DNA from: Hyphomicrobiales bacterium
Lineage (GTDB): Bacteria; Pseudomonadota; Alphaproteobacteria; Rhizobiales; Rhizobiaceae
DNA: 64,000 nucleotides
Reading direction: 5' to 3'
Assembly (NCBI GenBank): GCA_900473795.1
Contig: UCMT01000058.1
Location: forward strand, 62,001-126,000
This document shows, one piece after another, positions 37,075 to 44,852 of the stretch (positions within the stretch are counted from its first letter, which is position 1; every line of letters starts with the position of its first letter). A program made the position numbers and the translations under genes. The notes beneath the pieces were generated by a model. That model had not been told where the DNA came from. It saw only the letters and a program-made list of their open reading frames with translations, and made no database searches.

Positions 37075-38172
37075 TCATATCCGGCCGGACAAGGCGTAGC
37101 GGGCGATGTCGATGCCCATCGCCTTCTCGACCGGCGGATAGACGGATGGATCGAGCACGCTGGAGGCGAGCGGGATGACCGTCTTCGGCACATGCAGAAC
37201 GAATATCTTCATACCGACCTGCAACTGGCCGACGCTCAAAGGCTCGCCATCCGGCGACAGTGTCGTGATCACGTCCGGGAAGGTGGCGAGCCGCGCGGCT
37301 CCGGCATTCTCGACCGCCATATATTCGTTCATGATGTGGAGTATCGTAGAGTCATCGCCCTTCCCCAGAGTCACCGTGCCGATGTCGAACGCTTCCCTGG
37401 TGTAGACGACCGACTTGTCGGTGATCGTCCCCTCCGCGAGGATCGCGCCGTTCGTCGTCTTGACGATCGCGTCGATGATGGCACTGCCGCCCTTCCCTTC
37501 CGCAGCGATGATCGCTTCACCTAGAGTCAGGGCCAGCGAGATGCCGCCGAGCGCCGCATTGGCCTTGACGTAGGAGGCGCGCACAGGATTTCGGGCCGAC
37601 GCGATGAAGCCGCCGGACATGTCTGAGGCGGTGCGCAGGATCGGCGATACTTTTGCCGTGGCACCGCGGACGACGAGCTCGATATAGCGGTTTTCCTCGC
37701 GATTGCCGCCGACGGCCGTCTGGATCATCGGCTCGGGCGAGCCGGCAAGACCGATCGATCCCATGTCGCCGGTCGGATGGGCGCGGATATCGCCGACGGC
37801 ATCGACGACCTTCGTTCCGAGGATCGCCGACGGCAGCCAGCCGTTCAGCGTCGACGACTTGCCGTTCTGGCCGACGATCAGGCCGGCGATCTCTTCGCCC
37901 AGCGCCTCCTGCAGCAGTTGCACCGCCTTGACGTAGTCGACGCCGCGCATTTCCCAGGGTGTGGTCGAGGCCGGCGCGCCGATCGCAGCCGCCGTCGCTA
38001 CCCAGTCATTCGCATCGAGCTCATCGATGGACACCAGCTCCGGCTTGCCGATCGACACCGCCGCATAGCCGAGCATGCGTCCGTGATCTGCCCATCCACC
38101 GCCGCCGGCGGCATAGACCGAGCCGCCCTTCACCGCCGCCTCGACGTCTTTCTCTGTGAGTATCCGGCCCAT
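37075..38172 (-). CDS. DUF917 protein, candidate thiohydantoin desulfurase
   Basis: 365 residues, full-length DUF917 family (GRILTEKDVEAAVKGGSVYAAGGGGW at the start; HPTGDMGSIGLAGSPEP about 132-148). This family is now associated with thiohydantoin desulfuration: an enzyme acting on 3-(5-oxo-2-thioxoimidazolidin-4-yl)propionate was reported from an ergothioneine-degrading Burkholderia (from memory). It would give hydantoin-5-propionate and H2S. Its start overlaps the stop of the upstream M20 gene (TGATG), so they are coupled. Flanking lyase, hydratase and hydantoin-type hydrolases support this reading; no assay is implied. Confidence 0.8.
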   Translation of the reverse strand: MGRILTEKDVEAAVKGGSVYAAGGGGWADHGRMLGYAAVSIGKPELVSIDELDANDWVATAAAIGAPASTTPWEMRGVDYVKAVQLLQEALGEEIAGLIVGQNGKSSTLNGWLPSAILGTKVVDAVGDIRAHPTGDMGSIGLAGSPEPMIQTAVGGNREENRYIELVVRGATAKVSPILRTASDMSGGFIASARNPVRASYVKANAALGGISLALTLGEAIIAAEGKGGSAIIDAIVKTTNGAILAEGTITDKSVVYTREAFDIGTVTLGKGDDSTILHIMNEYMAVENAGAARLATFPDVITTLSPDGEPLSVGQLQVGMKIFVLHVPKTVIPLASSVLDPSVYPPVEKAMGIDIARYALSGRI

Positions 38173-39440
38173 CAGCCCGCTCCCTGTAAATCCGCATCGA
38201 GTTTCCTGACGGCCTCGAACAGGACCGCCGCACCGAGCGTGATGTCGTCATTGTCCGCCCATTCGTCCGGCGTGTGCGATCGGCCGTCGCGGCAGGCGAC
38301 GAAGATCATCGCGGCCTTCGAAATCCGCGCCATCCAGGCGGTGTCATGCCCGGCGCCGGAGGCCATACGGCGATGTCTTGCGCCGACACGATCGCAGGCC
38401 GCTTCCAGATTACGCAGCACCAGCGGATCGGCGGGCGTCGGAAAATTGTCGGAGATCAGCTTTGGCGAGGCGATCGACACGCCGGTATCGCGCTGGATAT
38501 CGACGGCAAGCTGATCGATCTCGGCAATGAAGCGCTCCATGTCGGGCCGCAGTTCCGCCCGCGCATCGATCAGCAGCCGGGCTCGGGACGGCACGACATT
38601 GGCCGCGTTCGGTTCGATCGAAAATTCGCCGACCGTCGCGGTGAAATGCCCCTCGCCCTTGGAAAATTCCGTCCCGAGGCGTGCGACGTCGCCGACCATT
38701 CTGGCCGCGGCAGTTAGTGCGTCGCGCCTGCGGCTCATCGGTGTGGTGCCGGCGTGGTCGGCCTGGCCTTCAAACAAGATTTCGATCCGGGTAATACCGG
38801 CAATCGCCGTGACGATACCCACATCGCAACGTTCGGCTTCGAGCACCGGCCCCTGTTCGATATGCAGCTCCAGAAATGCCTTGATGTCCGATCGTTTCTG
38901 CCGGGCCAACCGAGACGGGTCGCCGCCCGTGTCGATCATGCCCTGGCGCAGCGTCAATTCGCCGTGGGTCCGGCTGAGCCATCCGTCGGGGATCAGCCCC
39001 GCCATGCCGCGGCTGCCGATGCAGGAAACACCGAACACCGAGACTTCTTCGGCAAGGAAATCGACGACCTCAAGATCGTGGTCGAGCCGGATGCCGGCAT
39101 CTTGCAATGCCTGGGCCACTTCCAGCGCCGCCGCCACGCCGGCGATGCCGTCGAACCGCCCGCCTTCCGGCACCGTGTCCGAATGCGAGCCGAGCATGAT
39201 CGTACCGAGGCCCGACTTGCGGCCCTTGCGGCGGCCGATCAGGTTTCCCGAAGCATCGATCCGGGTTTCGAGACCGGCGACCTTGAAGCGCTGCTCCAGA
39301 AAGGCGCGCCCCTCCAGAAACAGCGGCGTGAAGGCGCGCCGCGTATAGGGCCGGTCCGGTTCGGTGATCCGCGCCAGCCCCTTGATGATGTCGGCGACGC
39401 GGCGGGCATCGACCGGCAGATTGGTTTCGATCACGGCCAT
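38172..39440 (-). CDS. M20 amidohydrolase, candidate N-carbamoyl-L-glutamate hydrolase
   Basis: 422 residues, hydantoinase/carbamoylase (AllC/HyuC-like) branch of peptidase M20. Metal ligands visible: LGSHSDTVPEGGRFDG, the acid pair in AEEVSVFG, ELHIEQGP and late GHDTAWMA. Dimerisation-domain substrate residues in NVVPSRARLLIDAR. It would remove the carbamoyl group from an N-carbamoyl-L-amino acid. Start 39440 is fixed by coupling: the upstream stop TGA overlaps the ATG, while the longer frame lies inside the upstream gene. In this operon N-carbamoyl-glutamate is the likely substrate; allantoate-like ureides remain possible. Confidence 0.85.
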   Translation of the reverse strand: MAVIETNLPVDARRVADIIKGLARITEPDRPYTRRAFTPLFLEGRAFLEQRFKVAGLETRIDASGNLIGRRKGRKSGLGTIMLGSHSDTVPEGGRFDGIAGVAAALEVAQALQDAGIRLDHDLEVVDFLAEEVSVFGVSCIGSRGMAGLIPDGWLSRTHGELTLRQGMIDTGGDPSRLARQKRSDIKAFLELHIEQGPVLEAERCDVGIVTAIAGITRIEILFEGQADHAGTTPMSRRRDALTAAARMVGDVARLGTEFSKGEGHFTATVGEFSIEPNAANVVPSRARLLIDARAELRPDMERFIAEIDQLAVDIQRDTGVSIASPKLISDNFPTPADPLVLRNLEAACDRVGARHRRMASGAGHDTAWMARISKAAMIFVACRDGRSHTPDEWADNDDITLGAAVLFEAVRKLDADLQGAG

Positions 39441-40819
39441 CACACGGCCTTGCGCAGCGGCAAACTCGGCAGCGGCCGGACGAATTCGCCGGCGCCTGGC
39501 GCGGCCAGCACGGTCTTGCCGTCGAAAACGAGCCCGCCGCGATTGTAGGTGGCAGCCACGCGCCATGGCAGCCGAATGCCGTTATAGGGCGACCACCCGA
39601 CGACATTGTTGCCACTTGTCGCCGCGTCATAGGTGTAAGGCTCGGGCGTCAGTACGGCGATATCGGCGTCCTTGCCGAGGTCGAGCGCGCCCTTGCGGTG
39701 ATCGAGACGGAAATGCCGCGCCGGATTGCGCGCCATCAATGCGGCGGCACGGGTCAGCGGAATGCCACGCTCCAGCGCGCCCTTGACCAAGAGCGGGACC
39801 ATCACTTCCAGCCCTGGCACGCCGGAGGCATTGGCCAGCATGTCCGGATTAGTCTTGCGGTTTTCGGACCAGCTGACGTGATCGGTCGAGACCAGTGTGA
39901 CATTGCCATCGGCCACGTGTCGCCAGAGCTTCTCGACCTCGGCGCGGAAGCGGATCGGCGGATTGATCTTCGCCTTGCCACCGAGCCGTTTTACATCGTT
40001 CTCTTCATCGAGAACGAGATAATGGATGCAGCATTCGATCGTGGCGCGGTATCCTTGCGCCCGGTAGGCGGCGGCGATCTCGTAGCCGCGGCCGACCGAG
40101 CAATGCACCACATGGGCCGGGCAGCCGGTCGCGGCCCCCGTCTCATAGATCTGGTTGGTGGCCAGAAGCTCCGTCAGCGGCGGTCGCGACAGGCCCTGCG
40201 CCCGGTAGTCGGTGATCCCGGCCGCCTTGACCTTGTCGATCGCCGCCCGCACCGCTTCGTCATCTTCGTTGTGGACGCCCGCCGCCAGCCCGGTCGGCGC
40301 GATGGCGCGAAAACAGTCTTCCAGAAGGCCGGCCGGGATACGCGGAAAACGCTTTGGATCGGTGCCGAAAGTCGAAAACTTGAAGGCGGCGACACCGGCC
40401 TCGACCATTTCGCCGATCCGCGCCGGGCCTTCCTCGGGATCGATGGTGCCATAGAGCGCGAAATCGACGCGGGCCTGCGCGCCGGCATGAACGATCTTGC
40501 GCTTCACGGCCTCCGCCGAGCAGACGAGATTACCCTCGTCATAAGGCATGTCGACGATCGTCGTGACGCCACCGGCGGCAGCGGAGCGCGTCGACCAGAT
40601 GAAATCCTCCTGATCCTTCTGGCTCAGCGAATGCACCTGCGCATCGATGGCGCCGGGCAGGATGAGCGCTTGCCCGAGATCATGACGTTCGCGCGCGGCA
40701 GGCATTGCGCCCTGCCCCAGAAAGGCGATCTTGCCGTCACGCACCGCCACATGTCCGCCTTCGACGATGCGGTCGGCAAGAACCACCGTGCCTTTGAGAA
40801 CCAGGTCGAAATCGGACAT
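39440..40819 (-). CDS. Cyclic amidohydrolase (dihydroorotase/hydantoinase type), candidate hydantoin-5-propionate hydrolase
   Basis: 459 residues, amidohydrolase superfamily. ILPGAIDAQVHSLSQ carries the usual HxH site as QVH; other ligands are seen at AAFKFSTFG (bridging Lys), GVHNEDDE, VVHCSVGRG and STDHVSW (Asp). Closest types are allantoinase, hydantoinase and dihydroorotase. In the proposed path it opens hydantoin-5-propionate to N-carbamoyl-glutamate, the substrate of the next enzyme. It lies 12 bases from the upstream lyase gene and overlaps the M20 gene. The substitution of the first metal His also occurs in some dihydroorotase-like proteins, so it need not mean inactivity. Confidence 0.82.
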   Translation of the reverse strand: MSDFDLVLKGTVVLADRIVEGGHVAVRDGKIAFLGQGAMPAARERHDLGQALILPGAIDAQVHSLSQKDQEDFIWSTRSAAAGGVTTIVDMPYDEGNLVCSAEAVKRKIVHAGAQARVDFALYGTIDPEEGPARIGEMVEAGVAAFKFSTFGTDPKRFPRIPAGLLEDCFRAIAPTGLAAGVHNEDDEAVRAAIDKVKAAGITDYRAQGLSRPPLTELLATNQIYETGAATGCPAHVVHCSVGRGYEIAAAYRAQGYRATIECCIHYLVLDEENDVKRLGGKAKINPPIRFRAEVEKLWRHVADGNVTLVSTDHVSWSENRKTNPDMLANASGVPGLEVMVPLLVKGALERGIPLTRAAALMARNPARHFRLDHRKGALDLGKDADIAVLTPEPYTYDAATSGNNVVGWSPYNGIRLPWRVAATYNRGGLVFDGKTVLAAPGAGEFVRPLPSLPLRKAV

Positions 40820-40831
40820 CTCAATCCCCTT

Positions 40832-42370
40832 TCATTTGCCGAGCGCGAAGAAATCATCGAACTCTGGCATCGGCGCCATTTCGACAAGGCTACGCAGCAA
40901 GCCCTCCGACGCGAACTCCCGGTGCAGCGCCTCGATCTCCTTCGAGAGGGGGCGATCCTTCAGGTAGATCGCGCTCAGCGCGCGGACGCGATCATAGGCG
41001 ACCTGGGTCACGCCTTGCGGCTTGTCACCGAGCAGATCGATCGCCTGTGCGGACAGCAGCGCCTCGATCGCCGCCATCTGGCGGAGATCGCGCACCTGCG
41101 TTTCCATGCGCTCGACAATCAGCGGCAGGAAGGTCGCCTCCTCTTCGAGACCACCGGCGACGACGATCGACTGTGCCGACAGCGGCACGGCCATCGACTG
41201 GACGCGCATGTAGAGTTCGACCACGAGCTTCATCAGCGGACCGAGACCGCTCGCCACCTCGCCGGGAACGACCAGATTGATCGGCAGGTTTCGCCGCACG
41301 CCATTGGAGAGCAGGATACAGCGGTTGAGCATATTGCGCGCCACATGGGAAAAGGCGATCTGCGCCGTCTCGATATAGAGCGTGGTCGTCAGCGGCAGCG
41401 AGGCGCCAGAGGCGTGCACCTGGCCGCCAAGCACCACCGGGTTGTCGTCGGACAGATAGGTGGCATCGACCAGCCGTTCGGCCGCAACGAGAAGCGTATC
41501 CACGGCAGCGCCAAACACCTGCGCAGTCATGCGCAGGCTCAAGGGATCATGGATCGCCGTCGGTAACGGCCAATCGACGACATTCGACTGGCCGTAGAGC
41601 CAGGAGCCGACCAGCGCTTCGCCGCGCGTTGCAAGCGTCGCGGCGACCCGCCACGGATCGGCGGATGCGCCCAACGACAGGGAGGACATCAAGCCGGTCG
41701 CCATCGCGACCCGGACGGCGGAAGCTGCCTCGCGCAAAACGTCGGCCGCCGCGGCAAAGGCCGTCGCGTTGACACTCAGCGAAGCCAGCGCATCACGTGG
41801 CTGCATGACGAACGGTTCGAGCCCGGCGCGGCTGAGCGCTTCAGCGGCGGGGAGCAACTCACCACGGAAAAATGCCTCGCCTGTGCCGGTCAAGACGGAA
41901 GCCACCTGCCCCATCAGGCCGATATCGGCGCAACCGATCGAACCATGGCGATGGACGGCGGGGACGACGCCGCGTTCCAGCAGGTCAAGGAACGCCTTGA
42001 CCAGGTCGACGCTGCAGCCGGTGTGGCCGCCAAGTGCCGTATTGATGCGAATGGCGATGGCCTTGCGAACAATGGCCTGGGAAAACAGTTCGCCGGTGCC
42101 GAAATGGTGGGCCTTGACGAGCGCGGCGTTGAATTCGACGAGGTCATCGACGGTCCACAAACGGTCCTTCATCGAGCCGACGCCGGTGTTTGCGCCATAA
42201 ACCGGCAAACCCATGGCGATACGATCGGCAATCACCGCATGCGCCGCTTCCACCCGCGCGAAAGACTGCTCGGCCACCACCGGCACATAAAGCCCCGACC
42301 CGATCTTCTCCAGTGCGGCGAAGTCGAGCGGATTGCCGGTCAGGACAATGGTTTTCACCGATGCGTGCAT
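40832..42370 (-). CDS. HAL-fold lyase without MIO triad, candidate ergothionase
   Basis: 512 residues, histidine/phenylalanine ammonia-lyase family. Keeps the Tyr loop (VYGANTGVG, Tyr58) and late NLPIN, but the MIO-forming Ala-Ser-Gly, normally GSVGASGDLAP, is replaced: GSIGCADIG (143-151), Cys147-Ala148-Asp149. The electrophilic MIO cofactor cannot form from this. Ergothionase (ergothioneine trimethylammonia-lyase) uses the same fold with acid/base catalysis and no MIO, releasing trimethylamine and thiourocanate. First gene of the operon, divergent from a LysR regulator. Start 42370 gives the family's N-terminus; the longer frame runs through the promoter. Alternative: an uncharacterised lyase for another betaine. 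Confidence 0.82.
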   Translation of the reverse strand: MHASVKTIVLTGNPLDFAALEKIGSGLYVPVVAEQSFARVEAAHAVIADRIAMGLPVYGANTGVGSMKDRLWTVDDLVEFNAALVKAHHFGTGELFSQAIVRKAIAIRINTALGGHTGCSVDLVKAFLDLLERGVVPAVHRHGSIGCADIGLMGQVASVLTGTGEAFFRGELLPAAEALSRAGLEPFVMQPRDALASLSVNATAFAAAADVLREAASAVRVAMATGLMSSLSLGASADPWRVAATLATRGEALVGSWLYGQSNVVDWPLPTAIHDPLSLRMTAQVFGAAVDTLLVAAERLVDATYLSDDNPVVLGGQVHASGASLPLTTTLYIETAQIAFSHVARNMLNRCILLSNGVRRNLPINLVVPGEVASGLGPLMKLVVELYMRVQSMAVPLSAQSIVVAGGLEEEATFLPLIVERMETQVRDLRQMAAIEALLSAQAIDLLGDKPQGVTQVAYDRVRALSAIYLKDRPLSKEIEALHREFASEGLLRSLVEMAPMPEFDDFFALGK

Positions 42371-42509
42371 GCTTTGACCCACGTTTGATGCCGCACATGC
42401 TATGCCCAATCTTCTCCAATGTGATATATCCCAAAAACGGAACACGAGATGTGAAGAACCGAACATCCATTTTCATCCCGCATGTTCCTTCAACTGAGAC
42501 ACACCGGCC
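42371..42509. promoter_or_regulatory. Divergent promoter region of the putative ergothioneine operon and its LysR regulator
   Basis: 139 bases. Two direct copies of ATGTGA lie at 42419 and 42449, exactly 30 bases apart, and two copies of CNGAACA at 42438 and 42459, 21 bases apart, i.e. near whole helical turns. These are candidate contacts for the divergent regulator. No clear -35/-10 pair stands out. Confidence 0.4.
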
Positions 42510-43718
42510 ATGGATATCGCCACGCTTTCCCTCGTTCATACGATCCTCGAGGAGCGGGGGATTCGCCGAGCCGCGAAGGCAGGTCGGCGGCCAGTCACCA
42601 GCGTCAGCGCCGCGTTGAAGCGCTTCGAAGCCGCCATCGCGGTACCGCTCGTCAGGCGCGAAGGCGGCAATTTCGTGCCGACGCTGGAGGCGCAAAGCCG
42701 GATGCCGGACCTAGCGACGGCGAACCGGGCAATCCAGTTGCTGCTCTTACCGGGGCCGGCCGGACAGTTGAACGCCGTGCCCTCGATCAGTCTGGCGGCG
42801 CTCGACCGTTTCGTGACAGTTGCGCGCAGCGGCAGCATTCGCGGCGCCGCAAAAATAGCGGGCACCGGCCAGCCGCAATTGACCCGGCAGATGGCCGATC
42901 TCGAACGGGACCTCGGTTATGATCTGCTCATTCGTTCCCCGTCGGGTATCGCCTGCACACCAGAGGGCCTAGCCGCGATTCCAATCGCCGAAAGCCTGCT
43001 CGATATCTGGCAGCGACTTTCGCGCGCATCCGGCGATCGCTTCCGCCGGACGGCCGCGACATGGCGTCTCGGCTCGGTCATGCCGCTCGGGCCGGAGAGC
43101 GAGATCGCCCGCATGCTGGCAGTGCTGACGGCGGAATGGCGCCGCACCCATCCCCGTGAGCCGCTGTTCATTTCCAGCACCACCGCCGACGAGTTGATCG
43201 CCGGCTTGAAGAGCCGCCTGTTCGACGTCGTGCTGCTCGATCTCGAAACCTTCCCTGCGGAGTTCGAAGGCAGGCTGATCTCGCGCGCGCCGCTGGCGCT
43301 TACGGGACACGCTTCTCTCTTCGACCGGCACGGCGCGGATCTGCATGCACTGCTTCAGTCCAATCCGATCGCCGTTCCCAGCCTGAAAAGCGGGCTGCGT
43401 CAGCAGGCCGAACAATTCATTGACGAGACGCTCGGCGAACACGGACGCAGTCGGCTGGCGATAACCGAGGTCGATTCCATCCCCGTCATCCTTAACCTAG
43501 TGATGAACCACGGATATCTCTCGGTCCTCCCGGAAAGCTCGGCGGCGCGCGTGCGAAACGCCCCTGCCATGCGCCGACTGGGGGCCGGTTATATGCAGAA
43601 CCTTTGCCTCGTCTGGCAGAAGAACGCGCTGTCGCGGCAGGCTGGAGAAGCAATGCTGGCGATGATGCTGGTGACCTCGATTGAATCGGAATCTCCAGAC
43701 CACGCCGCAATCCCTTGA
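42510..43718 (+). CDS. LysR-type regulator with two N-terminal HTH domains
   Basis: 402 residues, about 100 longer than normal LysR proteins. Residues 1-57 form a LysR-like winged helix (slightly degenerate: ILEERGIRRAAKAGRRPVTS). Residues about 94-150 form a second, canonical one (RFVTVARSGSIRGAAKIAGT, QMADLERDLGYDLLIRS). The rest is a LysR substrate-binding domain (about 165-390). It is divergent from the lyase operon and therefore its likely regulator; the inducer would be ergothioneine or thiourocanate if the pathway is right. The tandem domain architecture is unusual. Confidence 0.85.
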   Translation: MDIATLSLVHTILEERGIRRAAKAGRRPVTSVSAALKRFEAAIAVPLVRREGGNFVPTLEAQSRMPDLATANRAIQLLLLPGPAGQLNAVPSISLAALDRFVTVARSGSIRGAAKIAGTGQPQLTRQMADLERDLGYDLLIRSPSGIACTPEGLAAIPIAESLLDIWQRLSRASGDRFRRTAATWRLGSVMPLGPESEIARMLAVLTAEWRRTHPREPLFISSTTADELIAGLKSRLFDVVLLDLETFPAEFEGRLISRAPLALTGHASLFDRHGADLHALLQSNPIAVPSLKSGLRQQAEQFIDETLGEHGRSRLAITEVDSIPVILNLVMNHGYLSVLPESSAARVRNAPAMRRLGAGYMQNLCLVWQKNALSRQAGEAMLAMMLVTSIESESPDHAAIP

Positions 43719-43768
43719 ATCGACTCAGGAATCGATCGCCACCTGAATCGGCGCATGAAGGGATTGAA

Positions 43769-44740
43769 TCACTTCTTGAGCTTCAGGCGCCTGCGCGTTT
43801 CGCTCGGACTTTCACGATAGTGGGCACGGTAGCTGCGGGAAAAGGCCGAGGATGAATTGAAGCCCGTGGCGGCGGCGATATCGGCGAAATCGGCACGCGT
43901 CTCGATGACCTTGCGCCGCGCCGCGTTCAGCCTCAGCGCCAGATAGTGCGCATGCGGCGCGACGCCCATCGTTTCCTGGAACAGGTCCTGCAGATGACGG
44001 GCGCTGACGCCAGCCCGCTTGGCGAGACGGGTGAGCGTCAGCGGCGCGTCGACCGTCTCCTCCATCAGCTTGACGGCCGCTCCGACGCGTGCGTCCAATA
44101 TCCGCATGTTGCCGATCGCCGGCACCTGCAGGAGGTCGCCGCGCGTGCGCTCCTGCTCGTAGATGAACAGCCGCGACACCTCCAGTGCCAGCGAATAGCT
44201 GTGCTGGCGACGGATCAATTCCAGCATCAGGTCGAGCGTCGGCAGCGAGCCGCCGGTGGTGATGCGTTTGCCGTCGATGACGAAGCGCTCGTGCACCATC
44301 GTGATCTGCGGATAGGCGGCAGTGAAATCCTCGAAATCCTCCCAGTGGGTGGTGGCCGAATAATTGTCGAGCAGGCTCGTCTCGGCCAGCATCCACGAGC
44401 CTGACTCGATGCCGGCCATCACTTCGCGATATCGTGCCGTCTGGGAAAGCTGCATGCGCAGATGCGACGTCGTATAGGCCTGCCAGTTGTAGCTCGACAG
44501 GACAAAAAGCGGCGCGGTCTCCTTCTGCGGCCGGAAAGGTCCAGCGACCGGGATAGGGATGCCGCTCTTGGTCTCGATCGCGGTGCCGTCCGGACTGAAG
44601 ATGCACCAGTCGTAGAGCGCCTTTCCGGCAATGCGGTTTGCGGCGCGCAAGGGTTCGATCACCGATGCGACGAGGATCAGATTGGTCTCCGGCAGCACGA
44701 GCAGGTCGATATGCTGAGTTTCGTCCCGTGGAGCAAGCAT
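43769..44740 (-). CDS. cdhR: GlxA-type AraC regulator, candidate carnitine catabolism activator CdhR
   Basis: 323 residues: N-terminal DJ-1/PfpI-like (GATase1-like) domain (about 10-190, QHIDLLVLPETNLILVASVIEPLRAANRIAG) and C-terminal AraC HTH pair (about 215-315, LARRAG-type segment RLAKRAGVSARHLQDLFQETMG). This is the GbdR/CdhR architecture that senses quaternary amines. It is divergent from a dehydrocarnitine cleavage enzyme gene and so fits CdhR, the L-carnitine activator. Start 44740 gives the standard N-terminus; the longer frame would run through the promoter. Its 3' end meets the convergent LysR gene with a 50-base gap. Confidence 0.85.
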   Translation of the reverse strand: MLAPRDETQHIDLLVLPETNLILVASVIEPLRAANRIAGKALYDWCIFSPDGTAIETKSGIPIPVAGPFRPQKETAPLFVLSSYNWQAYTTSHLRMQLSQTARYREVMAGIESGSWMLAETSLLDNYSATTHWEDFEDFTAAYPQITMVHERFVIDGKRITTGGSLPTLDLMLELIRRQHSYSLALEVSRLFIYEQERTRGDLLQVPAIGNMRILDARVGAAVKLMEETVDAPLTLTRLAKRAGVSARHLQDLFQETMGVAPHAHYLALRLNAARRKVIETRADFADIAAATGFNSSSAFSRSYRAHYRESPSETRRRLKLKK

Positions 44741-44772
44741 TCGTCCATCTCCGGCTTTTGGTTCTGGAAATG

Positions 44773-44778
44773 TATAAT
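44773..44778 (+). promoter_or_regulatory. -10 box candidate for the carnitine operon
   Basis: TATAAT 75 bases before the cleavage-enzyme start codon, without a good -35, as expected of an activator-dependent promoter under CdhR-like control. Confidence 0.35.
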
Positions 44779-44852
44779 ACACACCCGAAAAGGAAAAGCA
44801 GCGCCCTCGTTCTTGGCTCGTAATGCACGTCAAGAACAAGGGGAGGCTTTTT

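Noticed and set aside
39698-41566. A 622-codon plus-strand frame opposite the lyase and hydrolase genes
   Set aside because: Composition is rich in Arg, His and Asp with no domain, and both opposite genes are convincing.
35000-42370. Ordinary histidine utilisation (hut) operon
   Set aside because: No imidazolonepropionase or formiminoglutamate enzyme is present, the lyase lacks the MIO triad, the urocanase lacks its Cys, and a DUF917 gene is included.
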